A DNA stretch of 25,617 nt from DASRTE01 sp035316885. Its GTDB lineage: Bacteria > Actinomycetota > Actinomycetes > Jiangellales > Jiangellaceae. This document shows, piece after piece, positions 7,461 to 14,112 of this stretch; position 1 is the first letter of the stretch; each line of letters starts with the position of its first letter. The translations under genes were made by a program, and so were the position numbers. The notes under the pieces were generated by a model. The model was not told the origin of the DNA. It saw nothing but the letters and a program-made list of their open reading frames with translations, and searched no databases. The stretch is taken from assembly GCA_035316885.1 (NCBI GenBank), contig DATHII010000181.1:1-25617 (forward strand), read 5' to 3'.

Positions 7461-7819
7461 CGGACGAGCAACTGGAACAACAGCAGGTGGCTGCCGTGGG
7501 TCTCGACCTCGAACACACCGGGCTCGTCGACGGTGAACTCCAACGTCGCCGGCACGCCCGCGGACAGGTCGGCGGTCCGGTCGACTCCGTGCACGTGCAC
7601 CTCGTCGTCGACGTCGCTGGTGACGGTCACGCGTACGGTTCCGCCGACGGCCACCTCGACGGTGTCCTCGGCCGTGTCCACCGTGCCGTCGGTGACGTCG
7701 ACCTCGATCTCGTAGACGTCGCCGGTCGGCGGTGCCACGCCACCACAGGCGGAGAGGACGACGGCGAACGCGAGAGCTACCAGTGCGGCGGCGAGGCGGC
7801 CGGGTGGGGTGGTGGGCAT
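7457..7819 (-). CDS. Cupredoxin-like lipoprotein
   Basis: The 120-residue product has a lipoprotein signal peptide (residues 1-24) with lipobox LSAC and lipidated Cys25, so it should be anchored on the outer face of the membrane. Residues about 34-120 are a small beta-sandwich of the cupredoxin type (PF13473-like) with EVHVHGVDRTADL (His75, His77) and GVFEVETHGSHLLLFQLLV (His108, His111). There is no cysteine in the mature domain apart from Cys25, so a standard type-1 copper site (His2-Cys-Met) is not evident; any metal site would be histidine-only. The ATG at 7819 is preceded by AGGAG. It overlaps the start of the membrane-protein gene (GTGA), and is divergent from the acyltransferase gene by a 50-base spacer. 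Confidence 0.85.
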   Translation of the reverse strand: MPTTPPGRLAAALVALAFAVVLSACGGVAPPTGDVYEIEVDVTDGTVDTAEDTVEVAVGGTVRVTVTSDVDDEVHVHGVDRTADLSAGVPATLEFTVDEPGVFEVETHGSHLLLFQLLVR

Positions 7820-7856
7820 CGGGGTGCGGTCTCCTGCGGGCCGTACGGGGACGCCC

Positions 7857-7862
7857 TATCTT
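7857..7862 (+). promoter_or_regulatory. -10 box of a probably leaderless acyltransferase gene
   Basis: TATCTT (7857-7862) fits the TANNNT -10 element and ends seven bases before the ATG at 7870. No Shine-Dalgarno is visible, so transcription probably starts at the start codon itself. This also fits the short 50-base divergent spacer. Confidence 0.5.
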
Positions 7863-7869
7863 CGCAAGC

Positions 7870-9261
7870 ATGGATCGGCTGAGCCCACTGGACGCGTCCT
7901 TCCTCTACTTCGAGGACCGCAACACGCCCATGCACGTCGGCAGCGTCGCAGTGTTCCAGGCGCCGGCGGACGGGTTCGACTACGAGCGCCTGGTCGCCCT
8001 CATCCGCGACCGCATCGCGTCCGTACCGCGGTACCGGCAGCGGATCCGGCCGGTGCCCGGGCGCATCGCCAACCCGGTGTGGGTGGACGATGTGGAGTTC
8101 GACATCACCTACCACGTCCGCCGGTCGGCGCTGCCGAGGCCGGGCTCCGACGAGCAGCTGTACGAGCTGGTCGCACGAGTCATGAGCCGCCCGCTCGACC
8201 GCGACCGCCCGCTGTGGGAGATGTACCTCGTCGAGGGTGTGCAGCAGGGTCGGTTCGCGGTGTTGTCCAAGACCCACCACGCCGTCGTCGATGGTATGTC
8301 GGCCGTCGACATCGGGCAGGTGATCCTCGACGTCACTCCGCAGCCGCGGGACACCCCGCCGGACACGTGGCGACCTGCGCCGGAACCCGGCTGGGCGGAG
8401 CTCGTGGCCGGTGCGGTGGCCGACACCATCCGCCGTCCCGGCATGGCCATCGACAGCGTCTGCGCCGGCCTGGCCGATGTCGGGCATTCCGCGACGCGGA
8501 TCCTGGGCGCGCTGGGCGGGGTGGCCGCGGCTGTACGCACGGCAGCGTGGCCGGCCCCGAGCTCGCCGCTCAACGGCCCGATCGGCGCACAGCGCCGCTT
8601 CGCCACCGCCGATACAGAGCTGGACACGTACCGCAGCATCCGCACGCTGCATGGTGGCTCGGTCAACGACGTCGTCCTCGCCGTCGTCGCCGGCGCCGTG
8701 CGTACCTGGCTGCTCACCCGGGGAGAGCGGGTGCGGGTGTCGACGTCCGTACGAGCACTGGTGCCGGTGAGCATCCGCAGCGGACAGGAGCGCGGGGCGC
8801 TGGGCAACCGGGTGGCGGCGTACCTGGTCGACCTACCCGTCGGTGAGCCGAACGCGGTGGTTCGGCTGCACCGGATCTCCTTCGCAATGAAGGCGCACAA
8901 GGCGAGCGGCCAGGCTGTCTGTGCGGAGGCGTTGGTGAGCCTGGCCGGCTTCGCGCCGCCGACCCTGCACGCTCTCGGTGCCCGCGCGGCTTCCGACCTG
9001 TCGCGCCGGGTGTTCAACCTCATCGTCACGAACGTGCCCGGTCCGCAGGTACCGCTCTATGCCGGTGGCGCCCGCCTGCTCGCCGCCTACCCGGTCGTAC
9101 CGCTGGCACACGGCCAGGCCGTCTCGATCGGGCTGACGTCCTACGACGGCGGCGTCTACTTCGGCCTCAACGCCGATCGCGACGGCCTGCCCGACGTCGA
9201 CGTCCTCGCGCAGTGCCTCGTCGACGCGCTCGACCAGCTCGCCGAGGCGCCTGGGCGGTGA
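7870..9261 (+). CDS. WS/DGAT-family acyltransferase (wax ester synthase/diacylglycerol O-acyltransferase)
   Basis: The 463-residue product transfers a fatty acyl group from acyl-CoA to diacylglycerol or a fatty alcohol, making triacylglycerol or wax ester storage lipid. It begins MDRLSPLDASFLYFEDRNTPMHVG, the usual family N-terminus, and has the catalytic HHxxxDG motif as HHAVVDG at residues 136-142, and NDVVLAVVAGAVRTWL and VPVSIRSGQERGALGNRV segments in the C-terminal DUF1298 half, ending with the NVPGPQVPLYAGGARL motif. Length agrees with the family (about 450-480). The ATG at 7870 is favoured by the motif and the preceding -10 box. The patatin-like gene 64 bases downstream could provide the opposing lipase activity. 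Mycobacteria carry many such paralogues, so the true substrate is open. Confidence 0.93.
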   Translation: MDRLSPLDASFLYFEDRNTPMHVGSVAVFQAPADGFDYERLVALIRDRIASVPRYRQRIRPVPGRIANPVWVDDVEFDITYHVRRSALPRPGSDEQLYELVARVMSRPLDRDRPLWEMYLVEGVQQGRFAVLSKTHHAVVDGMSAVDIGQVILDVTPQPRDTPPDTWRPAPEPGWAELVAGAVADTIRRPGMAIDSVCAGLADVGHSATRILGALGGVAAAVRTAAWPAPSSPLNGPIGAQRRFATADTELDTYRSIRTLHGGSVNDVVLAVVAGAVRTWLLTRGERVRVSTSVRALVPVSIRSGQERGALGNRVAAYLVDLPVGEPNAVVRLHRISFAMKAHKASGQAVCAEALVSLAGFAPPTLHALGARAASDLSRRVFNLIVTNVPGPQVPLYAGGARLLAAYPVVPLAHGQAVSIGLTSYDGGVYFGLNADRDGLPDVDVLAQCLVDALDQLAEAPGR

Positions 9262-9325
9262 GGCGGCTGGTCCCGCGCGGCGAGGGCGGCGTGCGAATGG
9301 CCGTCTCGTCTTGCACACTGATCGG

Positions 9326-10306
9326 GTGAGCTGCGCAATGGAGCCGCGCCGGGGCCTGGTTCTGGGTGCCGGCGGCGTGCTCGGTGCGGCCTGGACGGTT
9401 GGCGCGCTCTGTGCCCTCGAGGAGTCGCTCGGCGTCGACCTGCGCACGTGCGACCACATCCTCGGCACGTCGGCCGGCTCGGTGCTGGCGGCACTCCTCG
9501 GAGCCGGCGTGACTCCCGCACAGCTGCGCGACCACCAACTCGGTCGCGTCGTCGACGGACCGCTGTCCGTACTGCCGTGGGACTACGACCACGCGACCGG
9601 TGGTGCGCTGCCGCCGAGGCCGCGGTGGGGCGTGGGGTCGCCGGCGCTGGTCCGGCGGAATGCCCGGCGGCTGCGCCGTCTGCCGCCGACCGCAGTGATC
9701 TCCGCCCTGCTCCCGGTGGGCCGCGGGTCGCTGGACGAGCTTGCGACGATGGTCGCCAGGCTCGCCCCGCCGGATGCGTGGTCGGATCACCCGGGCGTGT
9801 GGATCGTGACCATGGACTATGAAACCGGGCGGCGGGTTCCGTTCGGCCGCCCCGGTGAGCCGGAAGCCTCTCTTGCCGAGGCGGTGACGGCGTCGTGCGC
9901 GATCCCTGGTTGGTACGCACCGGTGGCGATCGGCGGGCACCGCTACGTCGACGGCGGTGCGTGTTCGGCCACGTCGGTCGACCTATTCGCCGGGCTCGGG
10001 CTCGACGAGGTCTACGTCGTGGCGCCCATGGTCTCGCGGCAGTTCGACCACCCGCGCTCGCTGCTGGGGCGGATGGAGCGCCGCTGGCGGGCAGCCGTCA
10101 CCCGGCGCTGCCTGCACGAGACCCAGAAGCTGCGCGCCGAGGGAACCCGGGTCACGATCCTGGGACCCAGCGTCGAAGACCTCGAAGCGATCGGTATCAA
10201 CGTGATGCAGGTGTCGCGGCGCGTCACGGTGCTGGAGACGTCGTTGCGTACGTCGGCAGCGGCCCTGGCCGGCGGTCCTGCCGCGCGTCAGGCAGACGCC
10301 GGCTGA
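9326..10306 (+). CDS. Patatin-like phospholipase/lipid acyl hydrolase
   Basis: The 326-residue product has the patatin fold with its Ser-Asp catalytic dyad: the oxyanion loop GAGGVLGAAWTVGAL near the N-terminus, the nucleophile elbow GTSAGS with Ser49, and the DGG motif with Asp209 (RYVDGGA). Patatin enzymes cleave acyl chains from phospholipids and neutral lipids; here it sits next to a WS/DGAT acyltransferase, which suggests lipid storage or membrane remodelling. No membrane segment or signal peptide is evident, so it is likely cytoplasmic. The GTG at 9326 is six bases after a CACACT box (9314-9319), which would make it leaderless; the ATG at 9338 is the alternative and loses only four residues. 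Its stop overlaps the next gene's ATG by one base (TGATG). Confidence 0.9.
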   Translation: MSCAMEPRRGLVLGAGGVLGAAWTVGALCALEESLGVDLRTCDHILGTSAGSVLAALLGAGVTPAQLRDHQLGRVVDGPLSVLPWDYDHATGGALPPRPRWGVGSPALVRRNARRLRRLPPTAVISALLPVGRGSLDELATMVARLAPPDAWSDHPGVWIVTMDYETGRRVPFGRPGEPEASLAEAVTASCAIPGWYAPVAIGGHRYVDGGACSATSVDLFAGLGLDEVYVVAPMVSRQFDHPRSLLGRMERRWRAAVTRRCLHETQKLRAEGTRVTILGPSVEDLEAIGINVMQVSRRVTVLETSLRTSAAALAGGPAARQADAG

Positions 10307-10791
10307 TGCGCGTGTTCGTGCCGGCCACGCTGCCGACGCTCGCGCTGCTGCAGGACTCCGGCCGGCTGGACGCGGCCGGCAACACGGGCTTTGCGGTCAC
10401 ACCGGCCCTGCGCGAGTGGTACGCCGAGGGCGACGCAGAGGAGCTCGAGTACGCCGCCCTCAACGACGCTGCCAGGGCTTCGTTGCGGTTGCTGGCGGCC
10501 GACCCGGGTGCGCCGCGCCGCCGGGTCGTGATCGCGCTCGACCTGCCCGGCGCAACCCCCGACGCCGCCGACGGGCGGGCCGCGGTCCGGCTGGTGGCTC
10601 CGGTGGGGCTCGAGCAGGTCGCGGCTGTGCACGTCGACCACGCGGACGCCGAGCAGACTGTCCGCGCCGCTGTCGAAGCGCTCGACGCTGCCGGCACCGG
10701 CGACGCCGACGCCGCCGCGCTGGTCGAGGAGCCGGAGGGCTTCGAGCTGCTCTGGTTCGCGACCCAGGAGATCCCCGAGCTCGTCGATTGA
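10306..10791 (+). CDS. DUF6912-family protein
   Basis: This 161-residue protein begins MRVFVPATLPTLALLQDSGRL and continues with AVTPALREWYAEGDAEELEYAALNDAARASLRLLA, the signature of an actinobacteria-only family annotated as DUF6912, whose activity is unknown. The middle section has two beta-type stretches, VVIALDLPGA and GLEQVAAVHVDHADAEQTVRAAVEAL, and the end is FELLWFATQEIPELVD, also characteristic. No membrane segment is seen. It overlaps the patatin-like gene by one base, so the two are translated from one message, though the pairing does not itself reveal a function. Fifteen to twenty bases after its stop begins the repeat array in front of pruA, which could end its transcript. Confidence 0.85.
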   Translation: MRVFVPATLPTLALLQDSGRLDAAGNTGFAVTPALREWYAEGDAEELEYAALNDAARASLRLLAADPGAPRRRVVIALDLPGATPDAADGRAAVRLVAPVGLEQVAAVHVDHADAEQTVRAAVEALDAAGTGDADAAALVEEPEGFELLWFATQEIPELVD

Positions 10792-10796
10792 TCACG

Positions 10797-10862
10797 TTCA
10801 CCACCCTGGTGGACCGTTCACCAGGCGCACGAACCTGGTGAACGGTCCCCGTGCCTGGTGAA
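10797..10862. promoter_or_regulatory. Array of four TTCACCA/TGGTGAA half-sites with a 15-bp perfect inverted repeat, upstream of pruA
   Basis: TTCACCA occurs at 10797-10803 and 10817-10823, and its complement TGGTGAA at 10836-10842 and 10856-10862, so starts are spaced 20, 19 and 20 bases. The inner copies lie in a perfect inverted repeat, GGACCGTTCACCAGG (10811-10825) and CCTGGTGAACGGTCC (10834-10848), separated by eight bases. It could be an operator array for pruA, a terminator of the upstream cluster, or both; the regular spacing of about two helical turns favours a protein-binding site. Confidence 0.6.
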
Positions 10863-10923
10863 GACCGCGCCCCGGCGTGCCACGATGGGCAGGGTCCCTT
10901 CAGCCACCGAGGAGCGCGCCGCC

Positions 10924-12552
10924 ATGGATGCCGTCACCCAGGTCCCCATGCCGGTCAATGAGCCGGTCCTGACCTACGCACCGGGCACGCCCGAGCGCGC
11001 GGAGGTCGAGCTCCGGATGGCCGAGCTCTCGGCCGAGCGACACGAGCTCACCTGCACTATCGGCGGCGACCAGAAGCTCGGCGGCGGCGACGAGATCGAC
11101 GTCGTACAGCCACACCGGCACTCCCACGTGCTCGGCACGATGCACAACGCGACAACCGCCGACGCCAGCGCCGCGCTGGCGGCCGCCAAGGACGCAGCGC
11201 CCGCGTGGCGTGCCCTGTCATACGACGACCGGGCGGCGATCTTCCTCAAGGCGGCCGAGCTGCTCTCCGGACCGTGGCGGCAGACCCTGAACGCGGCGAC
11301 GATGCTCGGCCAGTCCAAGACCGTCACCCAGGCCGAGATCGACAGCGCCTGCGAGTTGATCGACTTCTGGCGCTTCAACGTGTTCTTCGGCCGCGAGATC
11401 ATCGACGAGCAGCCGATGCTGAACAGCCCGGGGGTGTGGAACCGCTCCGACCACCGGCCCCTCGAAGGCTTCGTCTACGCGATCACGCCGTTCAACTTCA
11501 CCGCGATCGGCGGCAACCTGCCGACAGCACCGGCGCTGATGGGCAACACCGTCGTCTGGAAGCCCAGCCCGACCCAGCAGCTGGCCGCCCACTACACCAT
11601 GCGCCTGCTCGAGGATGCCGGTCTGCCTCCCGGCGTGATCAACCTGCTGACCGGCGACGGCCTGGCCGTGTCCGAGGTGGCGCTGCGCGATGCCGATCTG
11701 GCCGGAATCCACTTCACCGGGTCGACGCGCACCTTCCACACCCTGTGGCGCACGGTCGGCCAGAACATCTCCGGCTACCGCAGTTACCCGCGCATCGTGG
11801 GCGAGACCGGCGGCAAGGACTTCGTCGTCGCCCACCCCAGCGCCGACCACGACGTCCTGCGGACGGCGCTGGTGCGCGGGGCGTTCGAGTACCAGGGTCA
11901 GAAATGCTCGGCGGCCTCCCGGTCCTACGTCCCCCGCAGCGTGTGGGACCGGATGCGTGACGACTTCCTGGCGCTGACCGACTCGCTGACGATGGGCCCG
12001 GTCGACGACCTGTCGAACTTCATGGGCGCGGTGATCGACGAGCGCGCGTTCGCCAAGCACAAGGCCGCGATCGAGCGGGCGGAGGCCGGCGACACCGTCA
12101 CGGTGCTGGCCGGGGGGTCCTCCGACGACAGTGAGGGCTACTTCGTCCGGCCGACCGTGCTCGAGAGCACCGACCCGGAGAACGAGATCTTCACCACCGA
12201 GTACTTCGGGCCGATTCTCGGCGTGCACGTGTTCGACGACGCCGACTACCACCGCGTGCTCGACCAGATGGAGGCGGTGGCGCCCTACGCCCTGACCGGA
12301 GCCGTCATCGCACAGGACCGTGCCGCGATCGCCGAGGCCACCGAGGTGCTGCGCTTCGCCGCGGGAAACTTCTACGTCAACGACAAGCCCACAGGTGCCG
12401 TCGTCGGCCAGCAGCCTTTCGGCGGCGGGCGGGCCAGCGGAACCAATGACAAGGCCGGCGCGGCCCAGAATCTGCTGCGATGGACGAGCACCCGGTCCAT
12501 CAAGGAAACACTCGACCCGCCGACCACGCATACTTACCCACACATGGCCTGA
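10924..12552 (+). CDS. pruA: L-glutamate gamma-semialdehyde dehydrogenase (1-pyrroline-5-carboxylate dehydrogenase)
   Basis: The enzyme oxidises glutamate semialdehyde, from proline or ornithine breakdown, to glutamate with NAD+. The 542-residue length equals that of actinobacterial PruA (about 540). It carries the aldehyde dehydrogenase machinery: the ITPFNFTAIGGNL nucleotide-binding stretch, the GETGGKDF motif with Glu294, the catalytic nucleophile Cys328 in YQGQKCSAASR, and the FYVNDKPTGAVVGQQPFGGGRASGTNDKAG C-terminal signature. The ATG at 10924 agrees with the family N-terminus MDAVTQVPMPVNEPVLTYAPG; an earlier in-frame start at 10858 lies in the repeat array. Proline dehydrogenase, which often sits beside it, is absent; an orphan gene follows instead. 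Regulation by the upstream repeat array is a reasonable inference. Confidence 0.95.
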   Translation: MDAVTQVPMPVNEPVLTYAPGTPERAEVELRMAELSAERHELTCTIGGDQKLGGGDEIDVVQPHRHSHVLGTMHNATTADASAALAAAKDAAPAWRALSYDDRAAIFLKAAELLSGPWRQTLNAATMLGQSKTVTQAEIDSACELIDFWRFNVFFGREIIDEQPMLNSPGVWNRSDHRPLEGFVYAITPFNFTAIGGNLPTAPALMGNTVVWKPSPTQQLAAHYTMRLLEDAGLPPGVINLLTGDGLAVSEVALRDADLAGIHFTGSTRTFHTLWRTVGQNISGYRSYPRIVGETGGKDFVVAHPSADHDVLRTALVRGAFEYQGQKCSAASRSYVPRSVWDRMRDDFLALTDSLTMGPVDDLSNFMGAVIDERAFAKHKAAIERAEAGDTVTVLAGGSSDDSEGYFVRPTVLESTDPENEIFTTEYFGPILGVHVFDDADYHRVLDQMEAVAPYALTGAVIAQDRAAIAEATEVLRFAAGNFYVNDKPTGAVVGQQPFGGGRASGTNDKAGAAQNLLRWTSTRSIKETLDPPTTHTYPHMA

Positions 12553-12584
12553 CGGCCAGCGACTGAAGACAAGGGGTAATCCAC

Positions 12585-13196
12585 GTGTTGGAGGACCGGC
12601 TGCCCACCCGTCCGCTCGTCTCCCGCGCAGTTCGCCTGCTCTCGCAGCCCCGGCGCAGCGCCGCCGACAGTGCGCTTGTCACGGGTGTCGCCCTGCGCCT
12701 CGCTGCGCTGGACAGCGACTCGGAGACCGCAGAGAAGCTCATCGCGGCATCCGACCGCGTCATCGTCGGCGTGGCCGGCCTGGTCGGGGAGCCGGCGCCG
12801 CAGGCCGATTGGAGTGACACCGCCGAGGCGCTGGCGCTGATGATTGCCGGACGGCCACTGCAGCGCCGCCACCTGATGGCCTCGCGGTCGGCGCTCGGCT
12901 CGGCCGACAAGGTGCTCGACCTGTCCGACCGGTTGCGGCGCACCGCCGAGGAGGACGTCGACCGCGACGACCTCGGCCGTGCGCTGGCGATGGCCGTCGC
13001 GGCACCGGCGGAGATGGTCGACGCCCTGATCGAGCGGGAGCAGAGCGGCGCACGCGGCCGCAGCGACCAGGCCGGCCGGGGCCGCGAGGTCACCGAGCCG
13101 CGGCCCCCGGGCCCTGGACCGCGGGCCAGCCGGCCCGCGCCCGGCGAGCGCGGCGTCCCCCTGCGTGCCCTCGACGGCGGGATCCCCGGGCGCTGA
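12585..13196 (+). CDS. Protein of unknown function downstream of pruA
   Basis: I do not recognise this 203-residue product. The GTG at 12585 has AAGGGG five to nine bases upstream. Residues about 1-150 look alpha-helical, with regular leucine/alanine spacing and segments such as DADRALAMAVAAPAEMVDAL; the final 50 residues are rich in Pro, Gly and Arg and look disordered. There is no signal peptide, no membrane segment and no clear catalytic motif. It lies 32 bases after pruA on the same strand and is probably co-transcribed. It occupies a position where proline dehydrogenase (putB) is often found, but it is too short and lacks that enzyme's barrel motifs. Codon use is like that of neighbours, so it is probably a true gene. 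It ends 21 bases before the convergent methyltransferase stop. Confidence 0.7.
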   Translation: MLEDRLPTRPLVSRAVRLLSQPRRSAADSALVTGVALRLAALDSDSETAEKLIAASDRVIVGVAGLVGEPAPQADWSDTAEALALMIAGRPLQRRHLMASRSALGSADKVLDLSDRLRRTAEEDVDRDDLGRALAMAVAAPAEMVDALIEREQSGARGRSDQAGRGREVTEPRPPGPGPRASRPAPGERGVPLRALDGGIPGR

Positions 13197-13226
13197 CCAC
13201 GGTCGGCACCGCTTCGATCACCGTGG
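13197..13226. terminator. Possible bidirectional terminator between the orphan gene and the methyltransferase gene
   Basis: CCACGGT (13197-13203) and ACCGTGG (13220-13226) form a perfect 7-bp stem with a 16-base loop, starting directly after the stop of the plus-strand gene and overlapping the stop of the minus-strand gene. There is no T-run, so this is only tentative. Confidence 0.3.
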
Positions 13227-13919
13227 TGGAAGCGAGCCGTCGGCCGCGGGGTCGCGCTTGACGGCGACTAGCAGGCCGTCGCCCACGGGCAACAACGCCG
13301 ACACGAGTTGCTCGTCCTCCAGCACGGCCCGACCGACCTCGCGGATCGCGACGGTGTCGGGGTCGCGCTGAGCGGGGTCGGCGACGCGGTCGTGCCACAG
13401 TGCGTTGTCGAAGGCGACCACGCCGCCCGGGCGCAGCAGCCGGAGCGCCTGGCGCAGGTAGTCGGCGTACTCGGCCTTGTCGCCGTCGCAGAACACCAGG
13501 TCGTACGCACCATCGGTGAGCCGGGGCAGAACCTCGAGCGCCGCACCGGTGATCAGTCGGGTCCGGTTGTGGGCGACACCCACCTCGGCGAAGGCCTCGC
13601 GCGCGAGCCGCTGGTGCTCGGACTCGATGTCGACACTGGTGAGCACGCCGTCCGGGCGCATGCCGGCGAGCAGGTAGAGACCTGACACCCCGGCTCCGGT
13701 GCCGACCTCGACGACCGTCCGGGCGTCGATCGCAGCGGCCAGCACACGCAGGGCGGCCCCGCCGCCCGCACCGATGGGGACGGCGCCCACCTCCCGTCCG
13801 CGCCGGCGGGCCCGGACGACAACCTGGTCCTCCTCGGCGAAGCTCTCGGCGTATGCCCACGACTCCGGCGTGATCGCGGCGGTGATGACGGCCTCCTCGA
13901 ACTGGACAACGCGCCACAC
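13218..13919 (-). CDS. SAM-dependent O-methyltransferase (Rv1220c-like)
   Basis: The 233-residue product belongs to the class-I methyltransferases of the O-methyltransferase family 3 (PF01596). Motif I VEVGTGAGVSGLYLL (about 70-84), motif II with SVDIESEHQ, and DLVFCDGDKAEYADYL (the metal/SAM acidic motif) are present, followed by RPGGVVAFDNALWHDRV. It is the counterpart of M. tuberculosis Rv1220c, which is also divergent from sigE. Its physiological substrate is unknown. The GTG start at 13919 is chosen because GAGGA lies 12 bases upstream and the family N-terminus (TPESWAYAESF) begins shortly after; the open frame extends to 14033, but that part overlaps the sigE promoter. It has no signal peptide or membrane segment. 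Confidence 0.9.
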   Translation of the reverse strand: MWRVVQFEEAVITAAITPESWAYAESFAEEDQVVVRARRRGREVGAVPIGAGGGAALRVLAAAIDARTVVEVGTGAGVSGLYLLAGMRPDGVLTSVDIESEHQRLAREAFAEVGVAHNRTRLITGAALEVLPRLTDGAYDLVFCDGDKAEYADYLRQALRLLRPGGVVAFDNALWHDRVADPAQRDPDTVAIREVGRAVLEDEQLVSALLPVGDGLLVAVKRDPAADGSLPPR

Positions 13920-13965
13920 TATGAGCGGTTTCCTCGCAGCGTAGTGCTCGACGGCAGCAGGGCCG

Positions 13966-13993
13966 GGGAACCCACTCGAGGGTGCGGCGCGTT
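13966..13993 (+). promoter_or_regulatory. ECF-type promoter of sigE, distal copy
   Basis: GGGAAC (13966-13971) followed by CGTT (13990-13993) resembles the ECF consensus (GGAAC, 17-18 bases, GTT). Here GGAAC and GTT are 19 bases apart, one more than usual, so the proximal copy is the better candidate. Confidence 0.45.
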
Positions 13994-14010
13994 GCCGTGT
14001 CGTGACGTGC

Positions 14011-14037
14011 GGGAACACCCGCGTCGGCGCCACGGTT
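14011..14037 (+). promoter_or_regulatory. ECF-type promoter of sigE, proximal copy
   Basis: GGGAACA (14011-14017) and GTT (14035-14037) are separated by exactly 18 bases after GGAAC, the spacing of SigE/SigR/SigH-type promoters. M. tuberculosis sigE is known to have a SigH-dependent promoter, so regulation of this gene by its own or another ECF sigma factor is likely. A transcript would start near 14044. Confidence 0.65.
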
Positions 14038-14054
14038 GGTCACGAAAGGGGAAC

Positions 14055-14099
14055 ATGGGTGACGATGGCAGCAGTGCTCGTGCCCGTCCGTCCCCGTGA
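14055..14099 (+). CDS. Possible 14-codon leader peptide in the sigE 5' region
   Basis: ATG at 14055 opens a small reading frame, MGDDGSSARARPSP, that ends with TGA at 14097-14099. AAGGGGA lies just ahead (about five bases), which is a good ribosome-binding site, and the ORF ends exactly where the GAGGGAGG sequence used for sigE (14098-14105) begins. It is out of frame with sigE, so it cannot be an extended sigE N-terminus. Translation would finish over the sigE ribosome-binding site and could control entry there. This is inference from spacing. Confidence 0.4.
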   Translation: MGDDGSSARARPSP

Positions 14100-14112
14100 G
14101 GGAGGTTCCCAG

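Noticed and set aside
7460..7871. N-terminal extension of the polytopic membrane protein to 578 residues.
   Set aside because: It only reads the lipoprotein gene in another frame; the GTG at 7460 gives a GTGA overlap and the hydrophilic extension has no sense as protein.
12585..13196. Proline dehydrogenase downstream of pruA.
   Set aside because: The protein has 203 residues, against about 300 for the enzyme, and shows none of its barrel motifs.
14002..14112. Longer sigE N-terminus starting upstream of 14113.
   Set aside because: The region carries the promoters and leader ORF; residues there are not conserved. The nearer starts at 14062/14068 remain possible.
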